Part shown: positions 29,026 through 37,178 of the stretch, piece by piece
Numbering within the stretch: position 1 is the first letter of the stretch
Layout: each line of letters opens with the position of its first letter
Assembly: GCF_018449525.1 (NCBI RefSeq)
Contig: NZ_JAAVUS010000013.1
Span: 80,865-144,864, forward strand
Direction: 5' to 3'
Length of the DNA stretch: 64,000 nt
Origin: Bradyrhizobium sp. dw_78
GTDB lineage: Bacteria > Pseudomonadota > Alphaproteobacteria > Rhizobiales > Xanthobacteraceae
Notes under the pieces: generated by a model
The model's input: the letters and a program-made list of their open reading frames with translations, nothing else
Database searches by the model: none
Told to the model about the DNA's origin: nothing
Program-made: the position numbers and the translations under genes

Positions 29026-30246
29026 ATGTCGACACAGCGAAGCATTGTCATCGGCGGCGGCGCGTTTGCGGGGCTGGCGCTGGCGCTGGCGCTGCGTCAG
29101 GGCCTGGGTGCCGAGATCCCCATTATCGTGGCCGATCCGGCGCTGGCGAACCGGCCAAGCCGCGATCCGCGCGCCACCGCCATCGTTGCGGCATGCCGCC
29201 GGCTGTTCGATGCCATCGGGATCTGGGGGCAGATCGCCGAGGGAGCGCAGCCGATCCTCGACATGGTCGTCACCGATTCCAGGCTGGAAGATGCAACCCG
29301 TCCGGCATTCCTGACATTCGCAGGCCAGGTCGAACCGGGCGAGCCGTTTGCCCACATGGTCGAGAACCGGCACCTGATCGATGCGCTGGTCCGGAGCGCG
29401 GAAGCCGCGGGCATCGATCTGCGGGCTACCGCGGTGACCGACTTCGCTGTGCGTCCGAATGGCATCGACGTGACGCTGTCGGACGGTAGCGTGATCGAGG
29501 CCAGCCTGTTGGTGGCGGCCGACGGCGCGCGCTCGAAACTGCGTGAGCGGGCCGGCATCGCTACCCATGGCTGGGAGTACGACCAGTCCGGCATCGTTGT
29601 CACCGTCGGCCATGAGCGCGATCATCACGGCCGCGCCGAGGAGCATTTCCTTCCCGCGGGTCCGTTTGCGATCCTGCCGCTCACGGGAAAGCGCTCGTCG
29701 CTGGTCTGGACCGAGAAGCGCGACGAAGCCGCGCGGATCGTCGGCCTGAGCGAAGACGAATTTCACAGCGAACTCGAACGGCGTTTCGGGCTGCATCTCG
29801 GCGAGGTCAAGGCGCTCGACACGCCGCGCGCGTTTCCGCTCGGCTATTTCGTCGCGCGCTCGTTCATCGGCGAACGGCTGGCGCTGGTCGGAGACGCCGC
29901 GCACCTGATTCATCCGATTGCAGGGCAGGGCCTCAATATGGGTTTGAAGGATGTCGCGGCGCTTGCCGAAGTCATCGTCGATGCCGCCCGGCTTGGCATC
30001 GATCCCGGCCAGGCCGACGTGCTCGATCGCTATCAGCGCTGGCGGCGGTTCGATACCGTGGCGATGGGGGTTGCGACCAATTCGCTCAATCTGTTGTTCT
30101 CGAACCGGTCGGCGCTGCTGCGGACCGTGCGCGATATCGGGCTCGGCTTGGTCGATCGTGCGCCGCCATTGAAGAGCTTGTTCATCCGTCAGGCGGCTGG
30201 CCTTGCGGGCGAGGTGCCGCGCCTGCTCAGGGGCGAGGCGCTGTAG
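29026..30246 (+). CDS. UbiH/UbiF/COQ6-family FAD-dependent hydroxylase
   Basis: Class A flavoprotein monooxygenase, most likely one of the ubiquinone-ring hydroxylases. The 406-aa product has the N-terminal dinucleotide-binding motif IVIGGGAFAGLALALAL (residues 7-23), the DG motif LLVAADGARSKLRERAGI, and the second FAD motif LALVGDAAHLIHPIAGQGLNMGLKDVAAL. The last is the UbiH/COQ6 signature. Rhizobiales hydroxylases act at varied ring positions, so the exact reaction cannot be read from sequence alone. It is divergent from tesB. Confidence 0.88.
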   Translation: MSTQRSIVIGGGAFAGLALALALRQGLGAEIPIIVADPALANRPSRDPRATAIVAACRRLFDAIGIWGQIAEGAQPILDMVVTDSRLEDATRPAFLTFAGQVEPGEPFAHMVENRHLIDALVRSAEAAGIDLRATAVTDFAVRPNGIDVTLSDGSVIEASLLVAADGARSKLRERAGIATHGWEYDQSGIVVTVGHERDHHGRAEEHFLPAGPFAILPLTGKRSSLVWTEKRDEAARIVGLSEDEFHSELERRFGLHLGEVKALDTPRAFPLGYFVARSFIGERLALVGDAAHLIHPIAGQGLNMGLKDVAALAEVIVDAARLGIDPGQADVLDRYQRWRRFDTVAMGVATNSLNLLFSNRSALLRTVRDIGLGLVDRAPPLKSLFIRQAAGLAGEVPRLLRGEAL

Positions 30247-30295
30247 GCAGCAGAGTAAGACGTCGTGAGGAGCGGCCGATACGGCTGCTCAAGGA

Positions 30296-31234
30296 TCATC
30301 TTGCTTCGCCGGCGAGGATAAAATCCGTCACGGAATCGATCAGACCGGGATCCAGCACCCGTTCGGGCTGGTTGTAGGCCGCGAAATCATCCGCGTCATC
30401 GGTGACGTCGACCAGCACGTGATTCATGTCCGGCAGCCACACCGTCTTCGCCACCGGCGAGGCCGCGCCGAGCGCAATGAAATCGACGCGCGCGATCTGC
30501 AGGTCGCGGCCGCCGGCGATAATCAGCGTCGGCGCGTCGATCTTTTTCAACGGGTCGATCGGATCTTCCGCGAAGGCGGAAGCCATGCCCGGCTGCATCG
30601 ACGGGTCGATCGCCAGTCCGCGCGGTGGCGGGTCGACGATCTGTCCCGCCATGATGGCGTCGATGGCGGTTGCGATCGGTGCGTAGACGTCCGGCGCCAG
30701 CTTTTTCTCAAGCTGGTCCTTGATCAGATCGCCCTGCCGCCGTGCCGCGGTCGCCAGCAGTACCAGACGGTCGACCGGCAGGCGGCCCGCGGTCAGGATC
30801 GCCACCAGACCACCCTCGCTGTGGCCAACCAGGGTGACATGCGAAAATTGCCGGCTGCCGCGCAGGTAATTCACTAGCGCCGCGGCGTCGTCGACATAAT
30901 CCTTGAAGCGGAAATCCTCCGGCCGGCCGAATTGCGGCTTCCATCCGCCGGCGCCGCGCTTGTCGTAGCGGAGTGTCGCGATCTTGTGCGCGACCAGCGC
31001 GTCCGAAAGCTTCTTCAGGGTCGCAGGTTTGAGCTGCGGCCCATTGCCGTCGTGGTCGGTCGATCCGGATCCCGCGATCAACAAGGCGACAGGCGGACGC
31101 TCAACATCGGGTGGTGTCGTCAGCACGGCGTCGATGGCGCCGACACGAATTTGGCTTTCTGTGGCGGACGCGCCGATGGCCATAACCGAAAGGCCGAATG
31201 CCGCGAGCACCAGGGCGATCGTCCGGACGCGCAT
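30296..31234 (-). CDS. Secreted alpha/beta hydrolase
   Basis: A 312-aa protein with an N-terminal signal peptide (MRVRTIALVLAAFGLSVMAIGASA). It has an alpha/beta-hydrolase fold: oxyanion-loop AGSGSTDHDGNGP near residues 54-66, RYDKRGAGG, and the nucleophile elbow VGHSEGG near 139-145. A later aspartate (IAGGRDLQ) and a C-terminal histidine in DMNHVL complete the triad. The HGxG-like GSGSxDxDG and YDKRG motifs resemble serine aminopeptidase/esterase-type hydrolases. Substrate unknown. It starts 3 nt after the stop of the Trm112-like gene, so the two are probably co-transcribed. Confidence 0.8.
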   Translation of the reverse strand: MRVRTIALVLAAFGLSVMAIGASATESQIRVGAIDAVLTTPPDVERPPVALLIAGSGSTDHDGNGPQLKPATLKKLSDALVAHKIATLRYDKRGAGGWKPQFGRPEDFRFKDYVDDAAALVNYLRGSRQFSHVTLVGHSEGGLVAILTAGRLPVDRLVLLATAARRQGDLIKDQLEKKLAPDVYAPIATAIDAIMAGQIVDPPPRGLAIDPSMQPGMASAFAEDPIDPLKKIDAPTLIIAGGRDLQIARVDFIALGAASPVAKTVWLPDMNHVLVDVTDDADDFAAYNQPERVLDPGLIDSVTDFILAGEAR

Positions 31235-31237
31235 CGG

Positions 31238-31435
31238 CTAGTCGATCTTCCGCGCCTCTTCCGGCAGCATGATCGGGATGCCGTCGCGGATCGGATAAGC
31301 CAGCTTGGCCGAACGCGAGATCAATTCCTGCCGCGCCGCGTCGAATTCGAGCGGGCCCTTGGTGATCGGGCAGACCAGGATTTCCAGAAGCTTGGGATCG
31401 ACGGTGCCTTCCGGGCGCTCGGGCGGGGCGGTCAT
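31238..31435 (-). CDS. Trm112-family small zinc-type protein
   Basis: A 65-aa protein beginning MTAPPERPEGTVDPKLLEILVCPITKGPLEFD. It ends with the Trm112 signature LISRSAKLAYPIRDGIPIMLPEEAR. In other organisms Trm112 proteins stabilise methyltransferases; the bacterial role is less clear. The usual CPxC zinc pair is reduced to a single CP here. The upstream extension to 31534 has no family similarity. It is placed between a Lon-N protein and the hydrolase on one strand. Confidence 0.88.
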   Translation of the reverse strand: MTAPPERPEGTVDPKLLEILVCPITKGPLEFDAARQELISRSAKLAYPIRDGIPIMLPEEARKID

Positions 31436-31558
31436 GGTTGTAGTCTCCGGCTGGATCGGTCGAGGCTGTAGCATATTCGCCAGGCGAATATAGCGATAAG
31501 TCCGTGGCCGGAAGTGCGTTGCTAAATGCGTCAATACCGATGATCGGCGGCTGAATCC

Positions 31559-32236
31559 CTACTGCAGCGGCGGGTCGCCGCCGCTGGTGCGCTTTTTCGC
31601 CAGATCCATTTCCGTGACCGCGACCAGGATCTCGGCGCGGGTTTTCAGGTCGGGCGCCTCCAGCATCGCCTGTTTTTCCGGCGGCCCATAGGGCGACATC
31701 ATGGCCAGCGCGTTGACCAGGGCTTCGTTCGGGGCGCTTTCGACGCCTTCCCAATCGACCTTGAGATTGTTCACCTTGAGGAAATCCGTCAGCACGGACA
31801 GCAAGGCCTCGCGATCGACGGCCTCCTCACCCTTGCGCGCGGTGAAATCGTCGATATAGCGAAAATAATCCACCTTGCACTGCCGATAGGAGGTCAGCAC
31901 GTCGATCTCCTCGACCACCCTGAACCGCGTGATGCCGGTCAGCTCAAGGATATAACGGCCATCGCCGGACTCCGCGAGCTGGGTGATGCGGCCGACGCAA
32001 CCGACACGAAACAGCATCGGCTTGGCTTCATTGGCCGAATGGGTGGTGTCCGGCTGGATCATGCCGATCAGCCTGTGGCCGTCGCGAAAGGAATCGTCGA
32101 CCATCGCCAGATAGCGCGGCTCGAAGATATTGAGCGGCATCTGGCCGCGCGGCAGCAACAGCGCGCCGGCGAGCGGAAACACCGGGATCACCTCGGGAAG
32201 CTCACCGGGTCCGCGATATTCGGCATTGATCGGCAT
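31559..32236 (-). CDS. Lon N-terminal-domain protein (LON substrate-binding domain, no protease)
   Basis: A 225-aa protein made only of the Lon N-terminal domain: EVIPVFPLAGALLLPRGQMPLNIFEPRYLAMV, then MIQPD, GCVGRITQLAESGDGRYILELTGITRFRV and KVDYFRYIDDF. It has no AAA+ or serine-lysine protease domain. Family members are widespread in alphaproteobacteria with unknown function. The conserved start is MPINAEYRGPGELP; the open frame to 32296 runs into a repeat element. It precedes the Trm112-like gene by 120 bp. Confidence 0.88.
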   Translation of the reverse strand: MPINAEYRGPGELPEVIPVFPLAGALLLPRGQMPLNIFEPRYLAMVDDSFRDGHRLIGMIQPDTTHSANEAKPMLFRVGCVGRITQLAESGDGRYILELTGITRFRVVEEIDVLTSYRQCKVDYFRYIDDFTARKGEEAVDREALLSVLTDFLKVNNLKVDWEGVESAPNEALVNALAMMSPYGPPEKQAMLEAPDLKTRAEILVAVTEMDLAKKRTSGGDPPLQ

Positions 32237-32250
32237 GGGCGATCCCCGGT

Positions 32251-32300
32251 TAGAGCATGATCCGGAAAAGGGGGCCCGGTTTTCCGAAAGGATCATGCCC
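32251..32300. repeat. Inverted-repeat element, 'GCATGATCCGGAAAA' family
   Basis: GCATGATC (32255-32262) followed by CGGAAAA, and TTTTCCGAAAGGATCATGC (about 32280-32298), form a stem of 8 and 7 bp with a small asymmetry. It lies just upstream of the Lon-N gene. A similar half-motif, GAGCATGATC, occurs at 17224 and 54707. Confidence 0.65.
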
Positions 32301-32365
32301 GGATAAGGAGATATGGAGCGGGACGGCGACGTGAAGAAAACCCATCCCGCTCCAGCGAAGTGTTT

Positions 32366-33289
32366 TCAGGAGAACAAGATTGTCGACAGCCGCTTTCGGC
32401 CCTCGATGGTGGCTTCATCCGCGCCGCCCCAGGCCTCGAAGAACTGCACCAGCTGTTTGCGCGCGCCGTCGTCGTTCCATTTGCGGTCGCGCCTGACGAT
32501 CTCGAGCAGTTGCTGGGTTGCCTCGGTGCGTTTGCCGCTGGCGTTGAGCGCGGTCGCCAGATCGAAGCGCGCCTGATGGTCGAGCGGGTTTGCCGCGACT
32601 TTCTGTTCCAGCTCGGTCACTGGCCCGACCGACTTGGCCTGCTCGGCGAGATCGAGTGACGCCTGCACCGCCTTGACCGCGGCGTCATTGCGTTTCGATT
32701 CCGGGACCATGGCGAGCGTCTGCTTGGCTTGCTCGATGGCACCGGTCGCGACATAGCATTTCGCAAGTCCCGCGAGCGCCGCGATATTGGTGGCGTCGGC
32801 CGCCAGTACCTCGGTATAGATCTGCGCGGCCGCCGCCGGATCGCCCTCCGCCAGCACCGCTTCGGCCTCCTGCAGGATTTCCGCGATATCGGGCTGACCC
32901 GCGCCCGGCATGGCCGATGTCAGCTTGTTGATGAAGGCTGTGACCTGGCTTTCCGGAACCGCGCCCATGAAACCGTCGGCGGGCTGGCCGCCCACGAACG
33001 CGATCACTGCCGGGATCGACTGGATCCCCATCTGGCCCGGAATCGCCGGGTGCTCGTCAATATTCATCTTGACCAGCTTGACCTTGCCGTTGGCGGCGCG
33101 GACCGCCTTTTCGAGGATCGGCGTGAGCTGGCGGCAGGGGCCGCACCACGGCGCCCAGAAGTCGATCAGCACCGGCTGGCGCTTCGACTCCTCGATGACG
33201 TCCTTTACGAATGTCTGGGTGGTCGTTTCCTTGATCAGATCGACCGCGGCGTTTGGCGCCGGTCCATTGCCCTGCTCAATGATCGTCAC
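32366..33289 (-). CDS. Thioredoxin-TPR co-chaperone (YbbN/CnoX-like)
   Basis: CnoX/YbbN proteins hold oxidised or unfolded clients and pass them to chaperonins. The 307-aa protein starts with a thioredoxin fold carrying a complete WCGPC active site (VLIDFWAPWCGPCRQLTPILEKAV near residues 40-63). TPR-like helices follow from about 130 to the end (LAEGDPAAAAQIYTEVLAADATNIAALAGLAKCYV). Unlike E. coli YbbN, whose catalytic pair is altered, both cysteines are present, so redox activity is expected. Its stop is about 130 bp past the Lon-N start region. Confidence 0.9.
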   Translation of the reverse strand: MTIIEQGNGPAPNAAVDLIKETTTQTFVKDVIEESKRQPVLIDFWAPWCGPCRQLTPILEKAVRAANGKVKLVKMNIDEHPAIPGQMGIQSIPAVIAFVGGQPADGFMGAVPESQVTAFINKLTSAMPGAGQPDIAEILQEAEAVLAEGDPAAAAQIYTEVLAADATNIAALAGLAKCYVATGAIEQAKQTLAMVPESKRNDAAVKAVQASLDLAEQAKSVGPVTELEQKVAANPLDHQARFDLATALNASGKRTEATQQLLEIVRRDRKWNDDGARKQLVQFFEAWGGADEATIEGRKRLSTILFS

Positions 33290-33672
33290 GAAAGCCTCGC
33301 CTGATGTGTGGGGGATTGGACCTCATCCTAGCACGGCCCTGCCCGGTGGTTCAGAAAGTTCTGTTCCCTAAGTGGCGGGTGGTCCGCAAATTTCAATCGG
33401 TTCCCTGGCCGTCGCGCCGTTTCGCCGCGAACCCTCCGCGAAAGCCCCGTGATCGATAAAACCGCCTGGCCAAGGCGGTCCTGAAAGGCGGTCATGACGA
33501 TATTTACCGGCAGCAGGGCCACTATCGGCGCCATTCCGTGCGGATTTGGCGTTTTATCGCCGATATCGGGCGGAAAGACCGATTCCATACCTTCGCAGGG
33601 CTGTTGCATTCGGGGTCCGCATTTGGCATAGCTCTGCCCGTTGTCGGCGGGATCGCCGCCAGCCTATCGGAT
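33290..33672. other. 383-bp gap before tRNA-Gly
   Basis: No recognisable gene. The reading frames here have no family motifs. A hairpin ACCGCCT-GGCCA-AGGCGGT lies at 33461-33479, with a further AGGCGGT copy 8 nt later. The tRNA promoter should be in its last 60 bp, but I cannot pick one confidently. Confidence 0.5.
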
Positions 33673-33747
<75 letters not shown>

Positions 33748-33755
33748 ATACCTAG

Positions 33756-34034
33756 CCGGATTTTCCCCCTCCGGCGAAATCTCCCAGGGTTCTGGAAAAC
33801 GTCGCCCGGCGCGCAGCACGTCAGGCTGCCAACGTCGCGGATGATGACGGCGAGGGTTACACCCTGATCGACGAAGAGGCTGAGGGCGAAGACAATTCGC
33901 CAGCGCCTGTCTTCGCCGGATGGAGCGCGCTTAAAGCCTGCGCGTCTGTGGGCCGTTGGAGCTTTACCGCTTCCCGCAAGAAGGGTCGCAAACCAAAATC
34001 TCTTGTTGGCCGCTCGTACCCCGATAGACGGTGA
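33756..34034 (+). pseudogene. Start-less coding-like fragment after tRNA-Gly
   Basis: A 92-codon frame open from just after an in-frame TAG to TGA at 34034, with no ATG/GTG near its beginning. The first two-thirds reads like real protein: ENVARRAARQAANVADDDG followed by an acidic segment and WSALKACASVGRW. Its last 70 nt overlap the cpaB C-terminus on the other strand. I do not recognise the family. It may be the tail of a gene lost after recombination at the tRNA, or chance in GC-rich DNA. Confidence 0.3.
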
Positions 34035-34788
34035 CTAGTCTGTCGTCCTGGCTGTCGTTGTCCTTGGCCGCAACGCGAGCCTTACTGTCGGCGATGCTGC
34101 GGAGTGCCAGCGATATGGTGCCGCTCAGGCGCGCCTTTGTCAGAATCGCCACGTCATCGCGCGTCAATTCCAGCGTGGCCGTTTTTCCCAGCACCGCATT
34201 TTGGCCGTCCTTTTCCTTGGGGGCCTGATCGATAGCCAGAACGCGTATATTGCTCAGAACGACTTGCGACGTGACCATGTCAACCGAAGGGGCGTCGGCA
34301 CTCGATGTCGCTTTTTCATGCTTCGATAGCACGACATCCACCCGATCATTGGGCAGAATAAAGCCGCCTGCGCCGGTTTCCGGGCTTATATCCGTTGATA
34401 CCGCGCGCATGCCGGTTGGCAGAATGGCGGCCATAAAACCCGATCCATCCGCCTTGACCAGCTTCTGTTCGCGGATCGGCTCGCCCGCGATGAAGGGCGC
34501 GCGAGCGATCGACCCCGTCAGTTGCGTCATGGCTTCCGGACGATCGTTGCGGCGAATGAAACTGCTGCTCGCCGTTGATTCAGTCCACGTCTGCCATTGA
34601 AGTGCGTCCGGCGCGATCTTCTGGCCGAGCACAATGTCGCCCTTCGCAACCAGAACATCGACAGTTGGCAATTGAGCGACGGGCGCGGCAGGGGCTGGAG
34701 GTTTACTGTCCGATCCGCTGACGAGGTAAGCGGCAATGCTGCCCGCGCAGAGGGCTATTCCCAGAACGATAACGCGGGCACGATTCAT
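33964..34788 (-). CDS. cpaB: Flp pilus assembly protein CpaB/RcpC-like, isolated
   Basis: CpaB is a periplasmic component of the Tad/Flp pilus secretion apparatus. The 274-aa product has one N-terminal TM helix (MNRARVIVLGIALCAGSIAAYLVSG) and a SAF/Chapter-type domain (VDVLVAKGDIVLGQKIAPDALQW). It also has the RcpC core VSTDISPETGAGGFILPNDRVDVVLS and ATLELTRDDVAILTKARLSGTISLALR. The rest of a tad/cpa operon (cpaA, C, E, F, tadB, C, pilin) is not adjacent. It is an orphan copy in the window beside tRNA-Gly. Its C-terminus ends in a Cys-containing peptide (ILVCDPSCGKR). Confidence 0.88.
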   Translation of the reverse strand: MNRARVIVLGIALCAGSIAAYLVSGSDSKPPAPAAPVAQLPTVDVLVAKGDIVLGQKIAPDALQWQTWTESTASSSFIRRNDRPEAMTQLTGSIARAPFIAGEPIREQKLVKADGSGFMAAILPTGMRAVSTDISPETGAGGFILPNDRVDVVLSKHEKATSSADAPSVDMVTSQVVLSNIRVLAIDQAPKEKDGQNAVLGKTATLELTRDDVAILTKARLSGTISLALRSIADSKARVAAKDNDSQDDRLVTVYRGTSGQQEILVCDPSCGKR

Positions 34789-35191
34789 AAATTTTACTCA
34801 CGCAATAACGCCGGGCGGAATGACCGCCGCCACAATCCGTAGTTAACCAGCCATAAGTCAAAGCTAGGTTAATCGGGGGTATCAGATAATCCTGATCTCC
34901 AATCAGGATGCGATGGATCTCGCGGCCGTCGCCCGAACCGGCATCTTGCAGCGATGCCGCAGCGCAACGCGCACGGAAATCGTCTCGGACGAAGGCTGCC
35001 CGGAGAAACTTCTTCCCAAATTCATGGTGACGTCATGGAGCCGCGCGGCGCGCTTCCACAATGAAGCTTCTCTCCCGCAATGAACGTGCTAACATTTTGC
35101 GGTCGGATCATTTCATCCAGACCAAACTTCGTCTCGAAGCCTTCAAAATAAATAATGCAAGCAGCCGCATGGCTGCACAGGGAGTGACGCG
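34789..35191. other. 403-bp gap cpaB - sugar dehydrogenase
   Basis: Contains divergent promoter space for the two flanking genes. There is a small inverted repeat CCTGAT-CTCCA-ATCAGG (34891-34907) and one short frame (34913-35083) described separately. Nothing else recognisable. Confidence 0.5.
34913..35083 (+). CDS. Short ORF of unknown function (56 aa), uncertain
   Basis: ATG at 34913 to TGA at 35083. The peptide begins MDLAAVARTGILQRCRSATR and contains EIVSDEGCPEKLLPKFMV. It has mixed composition, two Cys, no TM helix and no family I recognise. A hairpin lies just before it and no strong ribosome-binding site is evident. It could equally be a degraded gene end. Confidence 0.25.
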   Translation: MDLAAVARTGILQRCRSATRTEIVSDEGCPEKLLPKFMVTSWSRAARFHNEASLPQ

Positions 35192-36451
35192 ATGAAATCG
35201 ATGTTCAATCGATCTGTTCTTGCGCTCGCAGCAATCGCTGTTGTTGCGGGGGCCGCCCAGGTCAAAGCCCAGCAAAAGCTTCACAACTATCAGTCGGGCA
35301 GCAAGGAATTCTGGACGCATCCGCCGGATGACTGGTTCCTTGGCGACGAAACCGAGACGCAAAAGGGCCTTGCGCCGCCATCGGGCCCGCCGACCGGATC
35401 GTCGGATGCCGAACTCGCGGCGCTGATCAAGAAGATCAAATTGCCGCCGGGCTTCAAGATCGAGGTCTGGGCTCCCGGCGTGCTGGCCGCGCGGCAGATG
35501 GCCTGGGGCGACAAGGGCACGCTGTTCGTCGGCTCGTTCGGCCTCGGCAACGTCTATGCCATCACCGACAAGGACGGCAAGCGCGAGGTCAAGACGGTCC
35601 TCAAGGGCCTGAACATGCCGACCGGTCTCGCCTTCAAGGACGGTGCGCTATATGTCGTCGCGGTCAACAGGCTGATCCGGTACGACAACGCGGAAGCCAA
35701 TCTCGATCATCTCGGTGACGGCACCGTGGTCTATGACGACATGCCGTCCTATGCGGCGCATGGCTGGAAATATATCGCGCCGGATAAAGAAGGCTGGTTC
35801 TATATTCCGTTCGGACCTCCCTTCAACATCGGCATGCCGCCGACCAGCGTGTCGCAGATCCGCCGCGTCGATCCCAAGAGCGGCAATGCCGAATTGGTGG
35901 CGCTCGGCGTCCGCAACAGCGTCGGCGGCGATGTCGATCCGCGCAGCGGCAAATACTGGTTCACCGAAAACGCACGCGACTGGATGAGCGACGACATGCC
36001 GAGCGACAAGCTCAACATGATCTCGCGGCTCGGCGAGCATTTCGGCTATCCCTATTGCCACCAGGGCGACACGCCCGATCCGAAATTTGCGATGGGCCAC
36101 AAATGTTCGGAATTCACTCCGCCGGTGCTCAAGCTCGGCGCGCATGTGGCCCCGCTCGGCATGAAGTTCTATACCGGCGACCAGTTCCCCGCCGATTACA
36201 AGAACAACATCCTGATCGCCGAACACGGCTCCTGGAACCGGCATAAATACCAGGGTGGCCGGATCGTGCGCGTGATCGTCGATCCCGAAGGCAAGAATCC
36301 CAAGCAGGAGGTGTTCGCGTCCGGCTGGATCGAAGGCGACCAGGGCTATCTCGGCCGGCCGGACGATATCATCCTCGCCAAGGATGGTTCGATCCTCGTC
36401 GCCGACGACTGGGCCGGTGCGATCTACCGGATCAGCTACAGCAGGAAGTAA
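35192..36451 (+). CDS. Secreted PQQ-type sugar (sorbosone-like) dehydrogenase
   Basis: A 419-aa periplasmic protein with a signal peptide (MKSMFNRSVLALAAIAVVAGAAQVKAQ). Its six-bladed beta-propeller is of the glucose/sorbosone dehydrogenase type: KLPPGFKIEVWAPGVLAARQMAWGDKGTLFVGSF, GLNMPTGLAFKDGALYVV, GVRNSVGGDVDPRSGKYWFTENARDW, HVAPLGMKFYTG, AEHGSWNRHKYQGGRI and GRPDDIILAKDGSILVADDWAGAIYRI. It may use PQQ or another quinone; substrate unknown. A dihaem cytochrome c follows 96 bp later on the same strand and is a plausible electron acceptor. Confidence 0.86.
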   Translation: MKSMFNRSVLALAAIAVVAGAAQVKAQQKLHNYQSGSKEFWTHPPDDWFLGDETETQKGLAPPSGPPTGSSDAELAALIKKIKLPPGFKIEVWAPGVLAARQMAWGDKGTLFVGSFGLGNVYAITDKDGKREVKTVLKGLNMPTGLAFKDGALYVVAVNRLIRYDNAEANLDHLGDGTVVYDDMPSYAAHGWKYIAPDKEGWFYIPFGPPFNIGMPPTSVSQIRRVDPKSGNAELVALGVRNSVGGDVDPRSGKYWFTENARDWMSDDMPSDKLNMISRLGEHFGYPYCHQGDTPDPKFAMGHKCSEFTPPVLKLGAHVAPLGMKFYTGDQFPADYKNNILIAEHGSWNRHKYQGGRIVRVIVDPEGKNPKQEVFASGWIEGDQGYLGRPDDIILAKDGSILVADDWAGAIYRISYSRK

Positions 36452-36467
36452 GCCTGCAAGGTTCCGG

Positions 36468-36503
36468 GCTGCGGCTGCTTTAACAGGCGGCCGCAGCTTC
36501 TTC
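36468..36503 (+). terminator. Hairpin between dehydrogenase and cytochrome c genes
   Basis: GCTGCGGC (36468-36475) and GCCGCAGC (36490-36497), followed by TTCTTCT. This may attenuate rather than separate the two genes. Confidence 0.5.
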
Positions 36504-36547
36504 TATGTCGTCTCGTGCCCGGCGATGATGAGAGATAAGGAGTCGTG

Positions 36548-37129
36548 ATGCGAGCCGCTTTGGCCGGGATGCTGTCAGTTGCAATGATCTGCGGATCATT
36601 CGCCCACGCCGCCGACATCGCTGCCGGCAAGGAGAAAGCTGGGCTTTGCGCCGGCTGTCACGGCGAGAACGGCATTTCGCAGACCGAGAATATTCCCTCG
36701 CTGGCGGGGCAGCAGGATCAGTTCATCCAGTGGCAGCTGGTCTTTTTCCGTGGCGGCGCGCGCAAGAACGAACAGATGCAGCCGATCGCCGAGCAGGTCG
36801 GCAACGAGGACATCCGCAATCTCGGCGCCTATTTCGCCTCGCTCACGCCGCCCAGGGATCCGAAGCCCGACGACAATCCAGATCTGTCCGGGAAAGGCGC
36901 GGAGGCCGCGGCCGGCCGGCGCTGCGCCTCGTGCCATACCGATTCATATGCGGGAACGAAAGCTGTCGCCCGTATCGCCGGCCAGCGCGAGGAATATCTC
37001 GTCAAGGCGCTGCACGACTACAAGTCCGGTGTGCGGACCGGCGGCGCCGGAGCCGCGATGACGGATGTCGCCTATCCCCTGAGCGACGAAGAAATCACCG
37101 CGCTCGCGCATTATCTCGCGCATTTGTAA
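36548..37129 (+). CDS. Dihaem c-type cytochrome (c4/c553-like)
   Basis: A 193-aa periplasmic electron carrier. Signal peptide (MRAALAGMLSVAMICGSFAHA), then two class I haem domains with CAGCH near residue 35 and CASCH near residue 130. Candidate axial Met residues lie in NEQMQPIA and GAAMTDVAYPLSDEEITALAHYL. The ATG at 36548 has AAGGAG five nt upstream; GTG three nt earlier is less likely. Placement after a sugar dehydrogenase suggests it passes electrons from that enzyme to a terminal oxidase. Confidence 0.9.
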   Translation: MRAALAGMLSVAMICGSFAHAADIAAGKEKAGLCAGCHGENGISQTENIPSLAGQQDQFIQWQLVFFRGGARKNEQMQPIAEQVGNEDIRNLGAYFASLTPPRDPKPDDNPDLSGKGAEAAAGRRCASCHTDSYAGTKAVARIAGQREEYLVKALHDYKSGVRTGGAGAAMTDVAYPLSDEEITALAHYLAHL

Positions 37130-37134
37130 CCATT

Positions 37135-37162
37135 GGCTGTCCCGGCGGTTGCCGGGACAGCC
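37135..37162. terminator. Perfect 12-bp hairpin between convergent genes
   Basis: GGCTGTCCCGGC (37135-37146), loop GGTT, GCCGGGACAGCC (37151-37162). It lies 6 nt after the cytochrome stop and 17 nt before the ketopantoate-reductase-like stop, a typical bidirectional terminator position, though without a clear U-tract. Confidence 0.6.
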
Positions 37163-37178
37163 ACAAGATCAAGTGCAA

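Noticed and set aside
33328..33609. A 93-codon minus-strand frame before tRNA-Gly
   Set aside because: No motif, no clear ribosome-binding site, and lies in a gap with hairpins; not supported as a gene.
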